Source: Serratia fonticola (GTDB lineage: Bacteria; Pseudomonadota; Gammaproteobacteria; Enterobacterales; Enterobacteriaceae). From it: a DNA stretch of 64,000 nucleotides. Position 1 is the first letter of the stretch. The number at the start of each line of letters is the position of its first letter. The translations under genes were made by a program, and so were the position numbers. The notes below the pieces were generated by a model. The model saw only the letters and a list, made by a program, of their open reading frames with translations, made no database searches and was not told the origin of the DNA. Shown in pieces: positions 34,648-44,642 of this stretch. The DNA is taken from the NCBI RefSeq assembly GCF_006715025.1, contig NZ_VFMK01000001.1, forward strand, positions 5,394,001 through 5,458,000. Direction: 5' to 3'.

Positions 34648-36078
34648 CTAGCTCAGATCTGAACCGTTACTGGCGATAACCTTCTTATACCAATAAAACG
34701 ATTTCTTTCTTGTGCGGGCAAGTGTGCCGTTCCCCTGATCGTCACGGTCGACATAGACAAAGCCATAGCGTTTGCTCATTTCCCCGGTTGAAGCAGAAAC
34801 CAGGTCAATACAACCCCAAGAGGTGTAACCCATCACCGGGATACCGTCTTCGATGGCATCCGCCATCGCTTTGATATGCTCGCGCAAGTAGCTAATGCGG
34901 TATTCGTCGTCAATTTCACCTTGCTCATTGATTTCGTCTTTCGCACCCAGGCCATTTTCCACCAGGAACAGCGGTTTCTGGTAGCGGTCATACATCATGT
35001 TCATAGTAATGCGCAGGCCCAACGGATCGATACCCCAGCCCCACTCACTGGCCTGGATATGCGGATTTTTCAGAGATTTGACGATATTGGCTGAGCTGCT
35101 GTTGTGCTCGTTCATATCGGCCGAAGCACAGCGGGAAGCGTAATAGCTGAAGGAGACAAAATCGACGCTGTTTTTGAGGATCTCGCTGTCGCCTGGTTCC
35201 ATTGCTAGAGTGATACCCTTTTCCTTAAACAGGCGCTTGGTGTACGACGGGTAAGCGCCGCGAGCCTGAACGTCGATGAAAAACAGGTTTTCACGGTCTT
35301 TCTCTAACGCAGCCCAAACGTCTTCGGGTTTACAGGACCACGGGTAGAAATTGCCCCCAGCCAACATGCAGCCAACCTGATTGTGCGGGTTAACCTCATG
35401 CGCGATTTTGGTCGCTAACGCGCTAGCAATCAGTTCGTGATGCGCTGCCTGATATTTTACCTGTTCCTGATTGTCATTTTTCTCAAAGACCAACCCAGCA
35501 CCAGAGAACGGGCTATGCAGCAGAATATTGATTTCATTAAACGTGAGCCAGTATTTCACCAGCCCATCAAAGGCCTCAAAACAGGTGCGGGCGTAGTGGG
35601 TAAAGAACTCCACCATTTTCCGGTTGCGCCACGAACCGTATTCCCGCACCAGATGCATCGGCACATCAAAATGGCATAGCGTGACCAGCGGCTCGATGCC
35701 GTGCTTTTTGCACTCATTGAAAACGTCGCGGTAAAAAGCAATACCTTCTTCATTAGGAAGGGTTTCATCGCCGTTCGGGAAGATACGACTCCAGGCAATC
35801 GAGGTACGAAATACGCTGAAACCCATTTCTGCCATCAGGGCAATATCATCTTTATAGCGATGATAAAAATCGATACCTAAATGGCTGGGGTAAAACTCAT
35901 CTTCACGCAGCGTAAAGCGTTTTTCCTGACCCAGTTTTACCGCCAGACGATTTTTGCCATGAGGGATCATATCAACCGTCGTCAGCCCCTTACCGCCTTC
36001 AAGATAAGCCCCCTCGGCTTGGTTGGCAGCTAACGCACCACCCCATAAAAAATCTGCGGGGAAAACAGATGCTGGCAT
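34648..36078 (-). CDS. ascB: 6-phospho-beta-glucosidase (GH1)
   Basis: A 476-residue cytoplasmic GH1 enzyme that hydrolyses phosphorylated beta-glucosides (arbutin, salicin, cellobiose type) imported by AscF. The acid/base is in the LTFNEIN block and the nucleophile Glu in LFLVENGLG. The sequence follows E. coli AscB along its whole length, including WGGALAANQAEGA and SFSYYASRCAS. The ATG at 36078 has AGAGG six bases upstream. It is the second gene of the ascFB operon. Confidence 0.94.
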   Translation of the reverse strand: MPASVFPADFLWGGALAANQAEGAYLEGGKGLTTVDMIPHGKNRLAVKLGQEKRFTLREDEFYPSHLGIDFYHRYKDDIALMAEMGFSVFRTSIAWSRIFPNGDETLPNEEGIAFYRDVFNECKKHGIEPLVTLCHFDVPMHLVREYGSWRNRKMVEFFTHYARTCFEAFDGLVKYWLTFNEINILLHSPFSGAGLVFEKNDNQEQVKYQAAHHELIASALATKIAHEVNPHNQVGCMLAGGNFYPWSCKPEDVWAALEKDRENLFFIDVQARGAYPSYTKRLFKEKGITLAMEPGDSEILKNSVDFVSFSYYASRCASADMNEHNSSSANIVKSLKNPHIQASEWGWGIDPLGLRITMNMMYDRYQKPLFLVENGLGAKDEINEQGEIDDEYRISYLREHIKAMADAIEDGIPVMGYTSWGCIDLVSASTGEMSKRYGFVYVDRDDQGNGTLARTRKKSFYWYKKVIASNGSDLS

Positions 36079-36115
36079 AAGATACCTCTTCTCTATGATT
36101 CAGTTTTACAACAGG

Positions 36116-37555
36116 TTATACAGATAACGCAGGCGCCGATTTGGCTTGGTTACTTTCCGTCTCTTCCACCACCGGAATATCTTCAAACCCCAGCAACAAG
36201 GTGAGAACAAAGGAAAGCACAACCGCCAGGAGCATCACGCCAAACACCCAGACAATGGTCATCGGGTTGGTCGGATCAAAGAACTGCACGCTGGTGAACA
36301 ACCCCGGTGAGGCCATTGAGTGGCTCGCTAACCCTGCGATACCAGCAACGCCGCCACAGACAAAACCACTGATCAACGCCGCTATCAGTGGGCGCTTCAA
36401 ACGTACTGCCACACCGTAAAGCGCAGGCTCCGAAATACCCGCCACGATGGCCGAGGCCGCAGCGGCCAATGCAGTCTGCCGCAGTTCCGGGTTTTTGGTG
36501 CGCCAGGCCACGGCCAACGATGAGCCCCCCAACGAGAGGTTGGCACCGATCTCTGAGGGCATCACCATGCCTTCTTTACCGGTTTCCGCAATAGTCTGAA
36601 TGATGGTTGGTGTGAACACGCGGTGCATCCCGGTCATCACCAACAGTGGCCAGAGCCCGCCCATGATGGCGACGGATAACCAGCCCAGATAGCTGTGAAT
36701 GGTGTAAACCAACGCAGAAATGCCGCTACCGATCCAGATGCCTAACGGGCCAATCAGCATGATGGCAATCGGGGCGGAGATCAGCACAATCAGCATCGGT
36801 TTAAGGAAATTTTTGGTTACGGCAGGTGTAATACGATCGACCCATTTCTCAATGTAGGAAAGCAGCCAGGTCATGCACAACGCCGGGATCACCGTGTAGG
36901 TGTATTTCACCGCCGTGACAGGTAACCCCATAAACTCGACCTGCTGACCCTGCGCTGCCTTGGCCATCAGATCGATAAAGGCCGGATGAACCAGTACCCC
37001 GGCAATAGCGATCGCCAACGACATATTGGTTTTGAATTTTACCGCGGCCGAAGCCGCAACCATCACCGGCAGGAAGAAGAATGCGCCATCGCCGATAACA
37101 TTAAGAATGATCAGCGTTGAGGAGCCTTTATCGAATACGCCAGTCATATCCAAAATCATGGCCAGCAATTTCACCATTGAGCCGCCGATAATGGCCGGGA
37201 TCAGCGGTGACATGGTGCCAATCAATGCATCCAGGATCCCGGCGCCGATGCGTTTGAGGGTGATTTTGTTTTTTACCGCGACCGGTTGCTTCGCCACCGC
37301 CCCTTCGGGCAGCAGTTTCAGCACTTCGGCATAAGCCTGTGAAACGGTGTTGCCGATGATCACCTGACACTGATTTTCGCTTCTTACCACGCCCAGCACG
37401 CCGCCGATTGCCTTCAGCCTGGCGGCATCGACGAGGGTGTCGTCGTTGAGCACAAAGCGTAAACGCGTCATGCAATGAGTCACCGCCGCGACGTTACTCG
37501 CTCCCCCAACTGCATCCACTATCGTTCTTGATACCGCCGCATAATTCTTAGACAT
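36116..37555 (-). CDS. ascF: PTS beta-glucoside transporter IIBC component
   Basis: A 479-residue permease. The N-terminal IIB domain carries the phosphorylated cysteine in AVTHCMTRLRF, and the hydrophobic IIC domain follows with GMHRVFTPTIIQTIAE and AGISEPALYG. It lacks a fused IIA domain, as does E. coli AscF, so IIA must come from elsewhere. The ATG at 37555 (MSKNYAAVSR) is chosen by family match over 37570. It precedes ascB by 37 bp. Confidence 0.94.
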   Translation of the reverse strand: MSKNYAAVSRTIVDAVGGASNVAAVTHCMTRLRFVLNDDTLVDAARLKAIGGVLGVVRSENQCQVIIGNTVSQAYAEVLKLLPEGAVAKQPVAVKNKITLKRIGAGILDALIGTMSPLIPAIIGGSMVKLLAMILDMTGVFDKGSSTLIILNVIGDGAFFFLPVMVAASAAVKFKTNMSLAIAIAGVLVHPAFIDLMAKAAQGQQVEFMGLPVTAVKYTYTVIPALCMTWLLSYIEKWVDRITPAVTKNFLKPMLIVLISAPIAIMLIGPLGIWIGSGISALVYTIHSYLGWLSVAIMGGLWPLLVMTGMHRVFTPTIIQTIAETGKEGMVMPSEIGANLSLGGSSLAVAWRTKNPELRQTALAAAASAIVAGISEPALYGVAVRLKRPLIAALISGFVCGGVAGIAGLASHSMASPGLFTSVQFFDPTNPMTIVWVFGVMLLAVVLSFVLTLLLGFEDIPVVEETESNQAKSAPALSV

Positions 37556-37575
37556 GAGGACAACTCTCATAGATA

Positions 37576-37589
37576 GGTAACCGGTTTCA
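37576..37589. promoter_or_regulatory. Probable AscG operator
   Basis: GGTAACCGGTTTCA matches the LacI-family palindrome TGAAACCGGTTTCA, reported for AscG, at 12 of 14 positions. It lies 20 bp before the ascF start, suited for repression. A second partial palindrome, TGAATGGGTTCA, lies at 37666-37677 nearer to ascG. Confidence 0.65.
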
Positions 37590-37753
37590 CATAAGAGTGT
37601 TTATATTTAGATTGAAAATCAATCTATAAATTTTTTGATTGTCTATTTTGTGATTGTGATCGACATGAATGGGTTCAAGAAGCTGCAAAGGGTCTGCTCT
37701 AATGCGATTGAATGTGTAGAATGGGGATAATTGTTAAAAGCCGGGAAAACCCT

Positions 37754-38773
37754 ATGTCTACCATGCAGGAAGTGGCAAAAAAGGCAGGCGTCTCAAAAGC
37801 CACTGTTTCACGCGTTCTTTCCGGCAAAGGGTACGTCAGCGAAGCCACCAAAGATCAGGTGTTTAAAGCTATCGAAGAGGCAGGTTATCGTCCCAATCTG
37901 CTGGCGAGAAATCTGGCCACCAATAAATCCCAGTGCATTGGCCTGGTGGTGACCAACACCCTCTATAACGGCAATTATTTCAGCGAGATACTTTCCCAAG
38001 CGGCGCAAAAGCTGGAAGACAACGGTCGCCAGTTGATTTTGGTGGACGGCAAACACAGCGCCACAGAAGAGCAAGAGGCGATTCGATTCCTACTCGATTT
38101 ACGCTGCGACGCCATCATCATTTACCCGCGTTTTTTAACCATCGAAGCGATGGACGACATCATCGAGCAGCATAAACAACCCATCATGGTGGTTAACCGT
38201 AGGCTGAGAAAACATCACAGCCACTGCATCTGCTGCGACCACAAAGGGGCCAGCTTTAAAGCAACAAAATACCTGATTGAGCAGGGCCACCGGAATATCG
38301 CCTTTATTACCGGCTCACTGGATTCGCCAACGGCTATTGAGCGATTATCCGGTTATAAAGAAGCCTTGAATCAATACGATATCGAGCTTGATGATAAGCT
38401 CATCATCACAGGAAAGTGGACGCCAGCCAGCGGTGCCGCGGCGATAGAAACGTTGCTCAAGGATAAAATCACGTTTAGTGCGGTACTCGCCAGTAACGAT
38501 GATATGGCCATTGGTGCCATCAAAAAATTGAACGATGCAGGTATTATCGTCCCCAATGAAGTCTCGGTTATCGGCTTCGATAATATCCCTACGGCCCCGT
38601 ACCTATCCCCGACGTTATCCAGCGTTAAAGACCCGGTGAGCGATATGATGAGCGAAGTGATCGACCGACTGATTGCTATGCTCGACGGCGGCTACCTGTC
38701 GAAGGACAATCTGTTTACCTCCGAACTTATCGTCAGGGATTCGGTGAGTAATGGGCCTTTTTACGGAAAATGA
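37754..38773 (+). CDS. ascG: LacI-family repressor of the asc operon
   Basis: A 339-residue LacI/GalR-type regulator. The N-terminal HTH is MQEVAKKAGVSKATVSRVLS, followed by the hinge YRPNLLARNL and a periplasmic-binding-like domain. It is divergent from ascFB, the same arrangement as in E. coli, so it should repress that operon until a beta-glucoside signal is present. The start at 37754 is chosen over the upstream ATG at 37712, which adds unrelated residues. Confidence 0.93.
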   Translation: MSTMQEVAKKAGVSKATVSRVLSGKGYVSEATKDQVFKAIEEAGYRPNLLARNLATNKSQCIGLVVTNTLYNGNYFSEILSQAAQKLEDNGRQLILVDGKHSATEEQEAIRFLLDLRCDAIIIYPRFLTIEAMDDIIEQHKQPIMVVNRRLRKHHSHCICCDHKGASFKATKYLIEQGHRNIAFITGSLDSPTAIERLSGYKEALNQYDIELDDKLIITGKWTPASGAAAIETLLKDKITFSAVLASNDDMAIGAIKKLNDAGIIVPNEVSVIGFDNIPTAPYLSPTLSSVKDPVSDMMSEVIDRLIAMLDGGYLSKDNLFTSELIVRDSVSNGPFYGK

Positions 38774-38831
38774 TTCGCCTTGACTCTGCTTACCCCCGGA
38801 AAGGATCCCATGAAATATCCCGCAGGCCGTT

Positions 38832-39128
38832 ATGAGTGAAACAACCTGGCATCTCTATATGCTGCGGATGCCAAGCGGCATGCTGTATACCGGCATCACC
38901 ACCGATGTCGAGCGGCGCATGGCGCAGCATCAGGCCGGTAAAGGGGCAAAAGCTCTACGTGGGAAAGGGGTGTTGGAACTGGTCTTTCACTGTCCGGTGG
39001 GGGATCGATCCACGGCGCTCCGGCTGGAATACCGGGTTAAACAACTGAGCAAAAAACAAAAAGAGAGGCTGGTAGCAGACCCGCCTCTCTCATTAGACTA
39101 TTTACTGCCGGAGGTTAAAAACGGCTAA
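38832..39128 (+). CDS. yhbQ: GIY-YIG nuclease domain protein YhbQ
   Basis: A 98-residue protein consisting of a single GIY-YIG-like domain (WHLYMLRMPSGMLYTGITTD, then VERRMAQHQAGKGAKALRGKG in part). E. coli YhbQ is of the UPF0213 family with suggested DNA nuclease activity. It overlaps the 3' end of the convergent yhbS by 14 bp. Confidence 0.93.
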   Translation: MSETTWHLYMLRMPSGMLYTGITTDVERRMAQHQAGKGAKALRGKGVLELVFHCPVGDRSTALRLEYRVKQLSKKQKERLVADPPLSLDYLLPEVKNG

Positions 39129-39618
39129 AAGGTGCCGAATACTCGACCAACCCGTTCACACCGTTCAGCGCGTCTTCCGCCAGCGGGTAAACCTGGAACG
39201 CCGCTTCGGTATCTGGCCAACGGCAATGCAGATCATACTGAGCCGCCGTTTTAAAACCAAAACGCCCGTAGTAGGCCGGGTCGCCCAGTACCACCACGGC
39301 GGCATAGCTGAACTCATTGAGTGCATCCAGCCCTTCGTAAACCAGTTTTTCACCCAACCCTTGGCGGCGCAGACTCTCTTCCACCGCGAGAGGTGCAAGG
39401 CCAACCCACTGACGATCCTCACCGGCAACATCAACCGGGCTGAAAGCGGCATAACCGACTACGCCCCCTTCGTCATCTGTCGCCACAATCCCCAGCGTCA
39501 ACAGCCCGTCTTCACGCAGTTGCTGCACCAGTTCGGCTTCGTCATCGCGGCCAAATGCGTTACGCAGCAGGGCATCAATGCCTGCGGCGTCTACCGGAAT
39601 TTCAACGCGGATTAACAT
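39115..39618 (-). CDS. yhbS: GNAT-family N-acetyltransferase YhbS
   Basis: A 167-residue GNAT protein with the acetyl-CoA-binding region VEESLRRQGLGEKLVYEGL and the following YYGRFGF segment. The substrate is not established. Its start overlaps the stop of the upstream ubiT by 7 nt, forming a yhbT-yhbS pair as in E. coli. Confidence 0.9.
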   Translation of the reverse strand: MLIRVEIPVDAAGIDALLRNAFGRDDEAELVQQLREDGLLTLGIVATDDEGGVVGYAAFSPVDVAGEDRQWVGLAPLAVEESLRRQGLGEKLVYEGLDALNEFSYAAVVVLGDPAYYGRFGFKTAAQYDLHCRWPDTEAAFQVYPLAEDALNGVNGLVEYSAPFSRF

Positions 39619-40139
39619 GGCTGCAGCGCACGGGAAGACGACTCCGTGCCCTCCTGCAAACCGGCTTCAACAAAGTCCGCCAACTGTAGCAAGCCAATGC
39701 GCAACGGCGCAGGCATTGCGTCCAGATCGATGGCGTCCATCAGATTTTTTACATACAGGCCCAATTCGGTATCTCCTTCAATCTGCAACCGACGCTGGAA
39801 AAACAGCGTATCGGGATCCTGCTTGCGTGCAGCAACCAGGATCAGATCGTTGGCTTCGCCACTGAAGCTGACATCAGCCTCAGCCTGTTGGCTCACCACC
39901 AGCCTATCGTTTTCTACCGTCATAAACCATTGCAACGCCAGATCGCGTACTTCGATCTTCAGCCAGCGCGATTCAAGAAACGCTAAATCACCGTCTGCCA
40001 GCGCCTGACGAAATTGCCAGCCCAGTACCTGTTCCAGTAGCTGACGCTGCAGAGCAAACGGCGTGAATTTTAACGGTACGCGCAACAGCGACGGCCCTTG
40101 ACGCACAATGCGTGCTCGTAGTTTTCCCAACACGTTCAT
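39612..40139 (-). CDS. ubiT: Ubiquinone biosynthesis accessory factor UbiT (SCP2 domain)
   Basis: A 175-residue SCP2-type lipid-binding protein (formerly YhbT) that works with UbiU and UbiV in oxygen-independent ubiquinone synthesis. Typical blocks are QFRQALADGDLAFLE, ARKQDPDTLFFQRRLQIEGDTELGL (part) and NLMDAID. The ATG at 40139 has AAGGAG close upstream. It diverges from ubiU across a 302-bp gap. Confidence 0.92.
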   Translation of the reverse strand: MNVLGKLRARIVRQGPSLLRVPLKFTPFALQRQLLEQVLGWQFRQALADGDLAFLESRWLKIEVRDLALQWFMTVENDRLVVSQQAEADVSFSGEANDLILVAARKQDPDTLFFQRRLQIEGDTELGLYVKNLMDAIDLDAMPAPLRIGLLQLADFVEAGLQEGTESSSRALQPC

Positions 40140-40441
40140 TCACTCCTTTCAACTCAATCTGCGTCTATTTTGCCACATTGATGCCACGCGTAACCGGTCT
40201 ATATCAACAAATAGTGCAATTAACGTTCGTCTTACCCTGCGATATCCCTGTATCTCACCGAGCCAATCGCGAGACGATGGATATATCAATACGCCAGAAA
40301 CTGCCCCAAATCAAAACTTGATAACCTCGGGTTCACTAAAATTGCCCTCCCGTTTACATTTTTGCCGGACACAGAAACCGTTCGGCAACGCTTATCACAG
40401 CGTATGCCTGGCCAGGTATGCGGCTGAATCAGGATAGATCT
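40140..40441. promoter_or_regulatory. Divergent promoter region ubiT / ubiU
   Basis: No gene is seen here. The divergent genes serve anaerobic ubiquinone synthesis, and FNR control is known in E. coli. I find only half sites such as TTGAT at 40318-40322, not a full FNR palindrome. The region ends with AGGA before the ubiU ATG. Confidence 0.45.
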
Positions 40442-41437
40442 ATGGAGCTGCTTTGTCCCGCTGGCAACCTGCCCGCCTTGAAAGCTGCGGTGGATAATGG
40501 CGCAGATGCCGTTTACATCGGCCTGAAAGATGATACCAATGCGCGCCACTTTGCCGGGTTGAACTTTACCGAGAAAAAACTGCAGGAAGCGGCCGACTAC
40601 GTGCACCGTCATGGCCGCAAGTTGCATATCGCCATCAATACCTTTGCCCACCCTGATGGTTACGCCCGCTGGCAACGCGCCGTTGATATGGCGGCCCAAC
40701 TGGGTGCCGATGCGTTGATCCTGGCCGATTTGGCGATGCTGGAATATGCCGCGGAGCGCTACCCGCAGGTGGAACGCCATGTCTCGGTGCAGGCTTCCGC
40801 CACCAATGAAGAAGCCATCCGTTTTTATCAGCGCCACTTTGATGTCGCCCGTGTGGTGCTGCCACGCGTCCTCTCGATGCATCAGGTGAAGCAGTTGGCA
40901 CGCACCAGCCCAGTGCCGCTGGAGGTGTTTGCCTTTGGTAGCCTGTGCATCATGGCGGAGGGCCGCTGCTACCTTTCCTCCTATCTGACCGGTGAATCTC
41001 CCAATACCGTGGGAGCCTGTTCTCCAGCACGCTTTGTACGCTGGCAGCAAACGCCGCAGGGGATGGAATCACGCCTGAACGACGTGCTGATCGATCGCTA
41101 TCAGGACGGTGAAAACGCCGGTTACCCCACGCTGTGCAAAGGCCGCTACCTGGTTGATAACGTGCGCTATCATCCGTTGGAAGAACCCACCAGCCTCAAT
41201 ACGCTGGAGCTGCTGCCAGAGCTGCTGGCCGCTAATATTGCCTCGGTGAAGATCGAAGGCCGTCAACGTAGCCCGGCGTATGTCAGCCAGGTGGCCCGTG
41301 TCTGGCGCCAGGCGATCGATCGCTGCCTGGCTAATCCGGAAGGTTACCAAGCCGATACGGCCTGGATGGAGACGCTCGGCGCAATGTCCGAAGGTACCCA
41401 GACCACGCTTGGCGCGTATCACCGCAAATGGCAGTAG
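40442..41437 (+). CDS. ubiU: Ubiquinone anaerobic biosynthesis protein UbiU (peptidase U32 family)
   Basis: A 331-residue U32-family protein (formerly YhbU) that with UbiV hydroxylates the ubiquinone ring without oxygen, using a [4Fe-4S] cluster. MELLCPAGNLPALKAAVDNG opens the protein; SLCIMAEGRCYLSSYLTG and ACSPA carry cluster cysteines. The ATG at 40442 is chosen by family match and AGGA upstream. ubiV begins 11 bp after its stop. Confidence 0.94.
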   Translation: MELLCPAGNLPALKAAVDNGADAVYIGLKDDTNARHFAGLNFTEKKLQEAADYVHRHGRKLHIAINTFAHPDGYARWQRAVDMAAQLGADALILADLAMLEYAAERYPQVERHVSVQASATNEEAIRFYQRHFDVARVVLPRVLSMHQVKQLARTSPVPLEVFAFGSLCIMAEGRCYLSSYLTGESPNTVGACSPARFVRWQQTPQGMESRLNDVLIDRYQDGENAGYPTLCKGRYLVDNVRYHPLEEPTSLNTLELLPELLAANIASVKIEGRQRSPAYVSQVARVWRQAIDRCLANPEGYQADTAWMETLGAMSEGTQTTLGAYHRKWQ

Positions 41438-41448
41438 CAGGAGAAACC

Positions 41449-42327
41449 ATGAAATATGCATTAGGGCCAGTGCTCTACTACTGGCCAAAAACCGAGGTGG
41501 AAGCCTTCTATCAACAGGCTGTCAGTAGCAGTGCCGATATCATCTATCTTGGTGAGAGTGTCTGTACCAAGCGGCGCGAGATGAAAGTGGGCGACTGGCT
41601 GGCACTGGCGCAGGCGATCGCCAAGTCGGGTAAACAGGTCGTGCTCACTACCCTGGCGCTGTTGCAGGCCCCTTCGGAGCTGAATGAGCTGAAGCGCTAT
41701 GTGGAAAACGGGGAATTCCTGATCGAAGCCAACGATCTGGGCACGGTCAATATGGCCGCCGATCGTGGCTTACCGTTTGTGGCCGGGCACGCTCTCAATT
41801 GTTATAACGCCTACACGCTGCGCCTGCTGCATAAGCAAGGCATGATGCGCTGGTGCATGCCGGTGGAGCTTTCGCGCGACTGGCTGGTCAATTTATTGCA
41901 GCAATGCGAGGAGTTGGGCTTCCGCCAGGGGTTTGAAGTGGAAGTGTTGAGCTATGGTCATTTGCCCTTGGCCTATTCGGCGCGTTGCTTTACCGCCCGC
42001 TCAGAAAACCGAGGTAAGGACGAATGCGAGACCTGTTGTATCAAATATCCTCAGGGACGCATCGTTAACTCGCAGGAGAACCAGCAGGTGTTCGTACTCA
42101 ATGGCATTCAGACCATGAGCGGTTACTGCTACAACCTGGGTAACGAACTGACCAGCATGCAGGGGCTGGTTGATATCGTGCGCCTGTCGCCGCAGGGGGA
42201 AGATACTCTGGCGTTAATTGATAGTTTCCGCGCTAACGAGCAAGGGGCACAGCCGTTGGCATTAGCCCACCACGCCGAATGCAATGGTTACTGGCGGCGC
42301 GTGGCCGGGTTGGAGTTGGTGCAATAA
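41449..42327 (+). CDS. ubiV: Ubiquinone anaerobic biosynthesis protein UbiV (peptidase U32 family)
   Basis: A 292-residue partner of UbiU (formerly YhbV). Cluster-binding cysteines are visible in YSARCFTARSENRGKDECETCCIKYPQG (part). The ATG at 41449 follows AGGAG. The 3' end is 55 bp from CRISPR array 3, which reads toward it on the other strand. Confidence 0.94.
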   Translation: MKYALGPVLYYWPKTEVEAFYQQAVSSSADIIYLGESVCTKRREMKVGDWLALAQAIAKSGKQVVLTTLALLQAPSELNELKRYVENGEFLIEANDLGTVNMAADRGLPFVAGHALNCYNAYTLRLLHKQGMMRWCMPVELSRDWLVNLLQQCEELGFRQGFEVEVLSYGHLPLAYSARCFTARSENRGKDECETCCIKYPQGRIVNSQENQQVFVLNGIQTMSGYCYNLGNELTSMQGLVDIVRLSPQGEDTLALIDSFRANEQGAQPLALAHHAECNGYWRRVAGLELVQ

Positions 42328-42382
42328 ATTATCTTTTGCAGAGCAATAAGGCCTGGGGCTTTATTGTTCTGCTGGGTGATTA

Positions 42383-44512
42383 TTTTTTATCTGCCTGTAC
42401 GGCAGTGAACGTTGCATTACCGGCATAGAAATGGCGGCCATAGTTTCTAAGCTGCCTGTACGGCAGTGAACAGAGTGCGCTTTTGAACAAGATTGCAGTT
42501 AAATTTCTAAGCTGCCTGTACGGCAGTGAACGGTATAATCATCACTCTCTCCAGCATGTTAGATTTCTAAGCTGCCTGTACGGCAGTGAACCACCGGAGA
42601 ATCACAAAATGGGCGCCAAGACGTTTCTAAGCTGCCTGTACGGCAGTGAACGTTCATCCGGGTGACGCCGTTAAGCAGATCGATTTCTAAGCTGCCTGTA
42701 CGGCAGTGAACCTCACCGAGCCAAAAGTGGAATATTCCAAAATTTTCTAAGCTGCCTGTACGGCAGTGAACGGGTTGGAATGGATGAACAACTGTCCGTT
42801 ATGTTTCTAAGCTGCCTGTACGGCAGTGAACTAACAGCGGCGGGAAACAGGCCGATGTTTTGCTTTCTAAGCTGCCTGTACGGCAGTGAACATGGCACAA
42901 CAACAAGCAGCAGATCTTCCGCTTTTCTAAGCTGCCTGTACGGCAGTGAACGCTACATATCCCGATCGAGTGGGGCGGTGACTTTTCTAAGCTGCCTGTA
43001 CGGCAGTGAACATGGATTTCGCTACGCAGAGCGCGTGGTATCTTTTCTAAGCTGCCTGTACGGCAGTGAACTCTTTCATGATTTAGAGCACGGCCCTGGT
43101 CGCTTTCTAAGCTGCCTGTACGGCAGTGAACTGCAGATTATCACGGAGGCCATTGGCGCGCATTTTCTAAGCTGCCTGTACGGCAGTGAACTGAAAGCCG
43201 GTGATTTCATCGTAAGCGTGGTCTTTCTAAGCTGCCTGTATGGCAGTGAACTTCCTCGGGCGTCGCCCCCCAACGTTCTTGCTTTTCTAAGCTGCCTGTA
43301 CGGCAGTGAACTCAAACAGGAAATTAACTTCCTGCGGCCAAACTTTCTAAGCTGCCTGTACGGCAGTGAACCATTCCTGCCCGGTGGCCCCAGTACGGAA
43401 CTTTTTCTAAGCTGCCTGTACGGCAGTGAACGCGAAACGCTGTGAAACCAGTGCGAATATGATTTTCTAAGCTGCCTATACGGCAGTGAACGTTATCCAT
43501 CAAAAAAGAAATGTGCTTTTCATTTTCTAAGCTGCCTGTACGGCAGTGAACTAGCGTTTGTAGTGCAGTGATCCCGGCGTTCTTTTCTAAGCTGCCTGTA
43601 CGGCAGTGAACTGAAGGGCATTGAAGAACACCCCAATCTCATATTTCTAAGCTGCCTGTACGGCAGTGAACGAAACTCCTCCAGCGCGTTACCTTCCCAA
43701 GCATTTCTAAGCTGCCTGTACGGCAGTGAACACTGTAAAGATTAGCCGTTTTCGCTATTTGTTTTTCTAAGCTGCCTGTACGGCAGTGAACCAAATCCTC
43801 GGGGCTGGGAACGCAGAAACGAGTTTCTAAGCTGCCTGTACGGCAGTGAACCGTATGCAAACACTAGATTGAGCACTATTAATTTTCTAAGCTGCCTGTA
43901 CGGCAGTGAACACCGTCGCATTTTTCAAGGGCTTGTCACCCGTTTTCTAAGCTGCCTGTACGGCAGTGAACAACCAACGGCCGCTGTCGGTGCGTCCGGG
44001 CCGTTTCTAAGCTGCCTGTACGGCAGTGAACCCAGTGACGATCCGTATAAATGACCGTGTATTTTTCTAAGCTGCCTGTACGGCAGTGAACACTGAACAT
44101 CGCCGGAAGCGTTCACGCGAGCCTTTCTAAGCTGCCTGTACGGCAGTGAACGGCAATCGCAAAACGTTCCTCTCACTGAATTATTTCTAAGCTGCCTGTA
44201 CGGCAGTGAACGTATCCGCACACTCGCTGCGTATCACCGTACATTTCTAAGCTGCCTGTACGGCAGTGAACGTAGAGTTGCTGGAATTCATCTTCGTCCA
44301 TACGTTTCTAAGCTGCCTGTACGGCAGTGAACGCTCTGTGACTGGTGATGTAACTGTTGAAAATTTTCTAAGCTGCCTGTACGGCAGTGAACTATGAGGC
44401 AAGCAGCGACGGGATATAGTCAGCTTTCTAAGCTGCCTGTACGGCAGTGAACTACCCCCGGTTGCATTTTTGATGCTTGGCTTTTTTCTAAGCTGCCTGT
44501 ACGGCAGTGAAC
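42383..44512 (-). CRISPR. Type I-F CRISPR array 3: 36 repeats, 35 spacers
   Basis: This array uses the same repeat as arrays 1 and 2, mostly with a 60-bp period. Two spacers are 33 nt (42411-42443 and 44272-44304). The repeat at 42383-42410 has three changes in its handle and marks the distal end. Two inner repeats carry one change each, at 43241 and 43478, both in the hairpin loop. The leader lies at 44513 on, so transcription is on the minus strand. No cas gene is adjacent. Confidence 0.99.
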
Positions 44513-44642
44513 GTTAGAGAATAACGCTAACAGCATGATTATTGAAGAGACATCGCCAAAATACAGCGAAAACCCTTTTTTACTGCCCACCTTAAAATCT
44601 GATAATAATCAGTAAGATATTATCTCGGCAAAAAAAAGGGTT
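44513..44642 (-). promoter_or_regulatory. Leader of CRISPR array 3
   Basis: It shares GCCAAAATA, AAAACCCTTTTTTAC (about 57 bp from the repeat) and AGGGTT at 44637-44642 with the other leaders. The IHF position (44607-44619, 95 bp away) reads AATCAGTAAGATA, with two departures from consensus. Array 3 may therefore acquire spacers less efficiently. Confidence 0.75.

Noticed and set aside
37649..37664. CRP site in the ascF-ascG gap
   Set aside because: Only the TGTGA half fits; the other half matches two of five positions. CRP control of asc is plausible but not shown here.
22749..44512. Self-targeting or shared spacers among the 77 spacers
   Set aside because: A full comparison by hand was not possible and no clear match was noticed. 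A BLAST of all spacers against the genome and phages would settle it.
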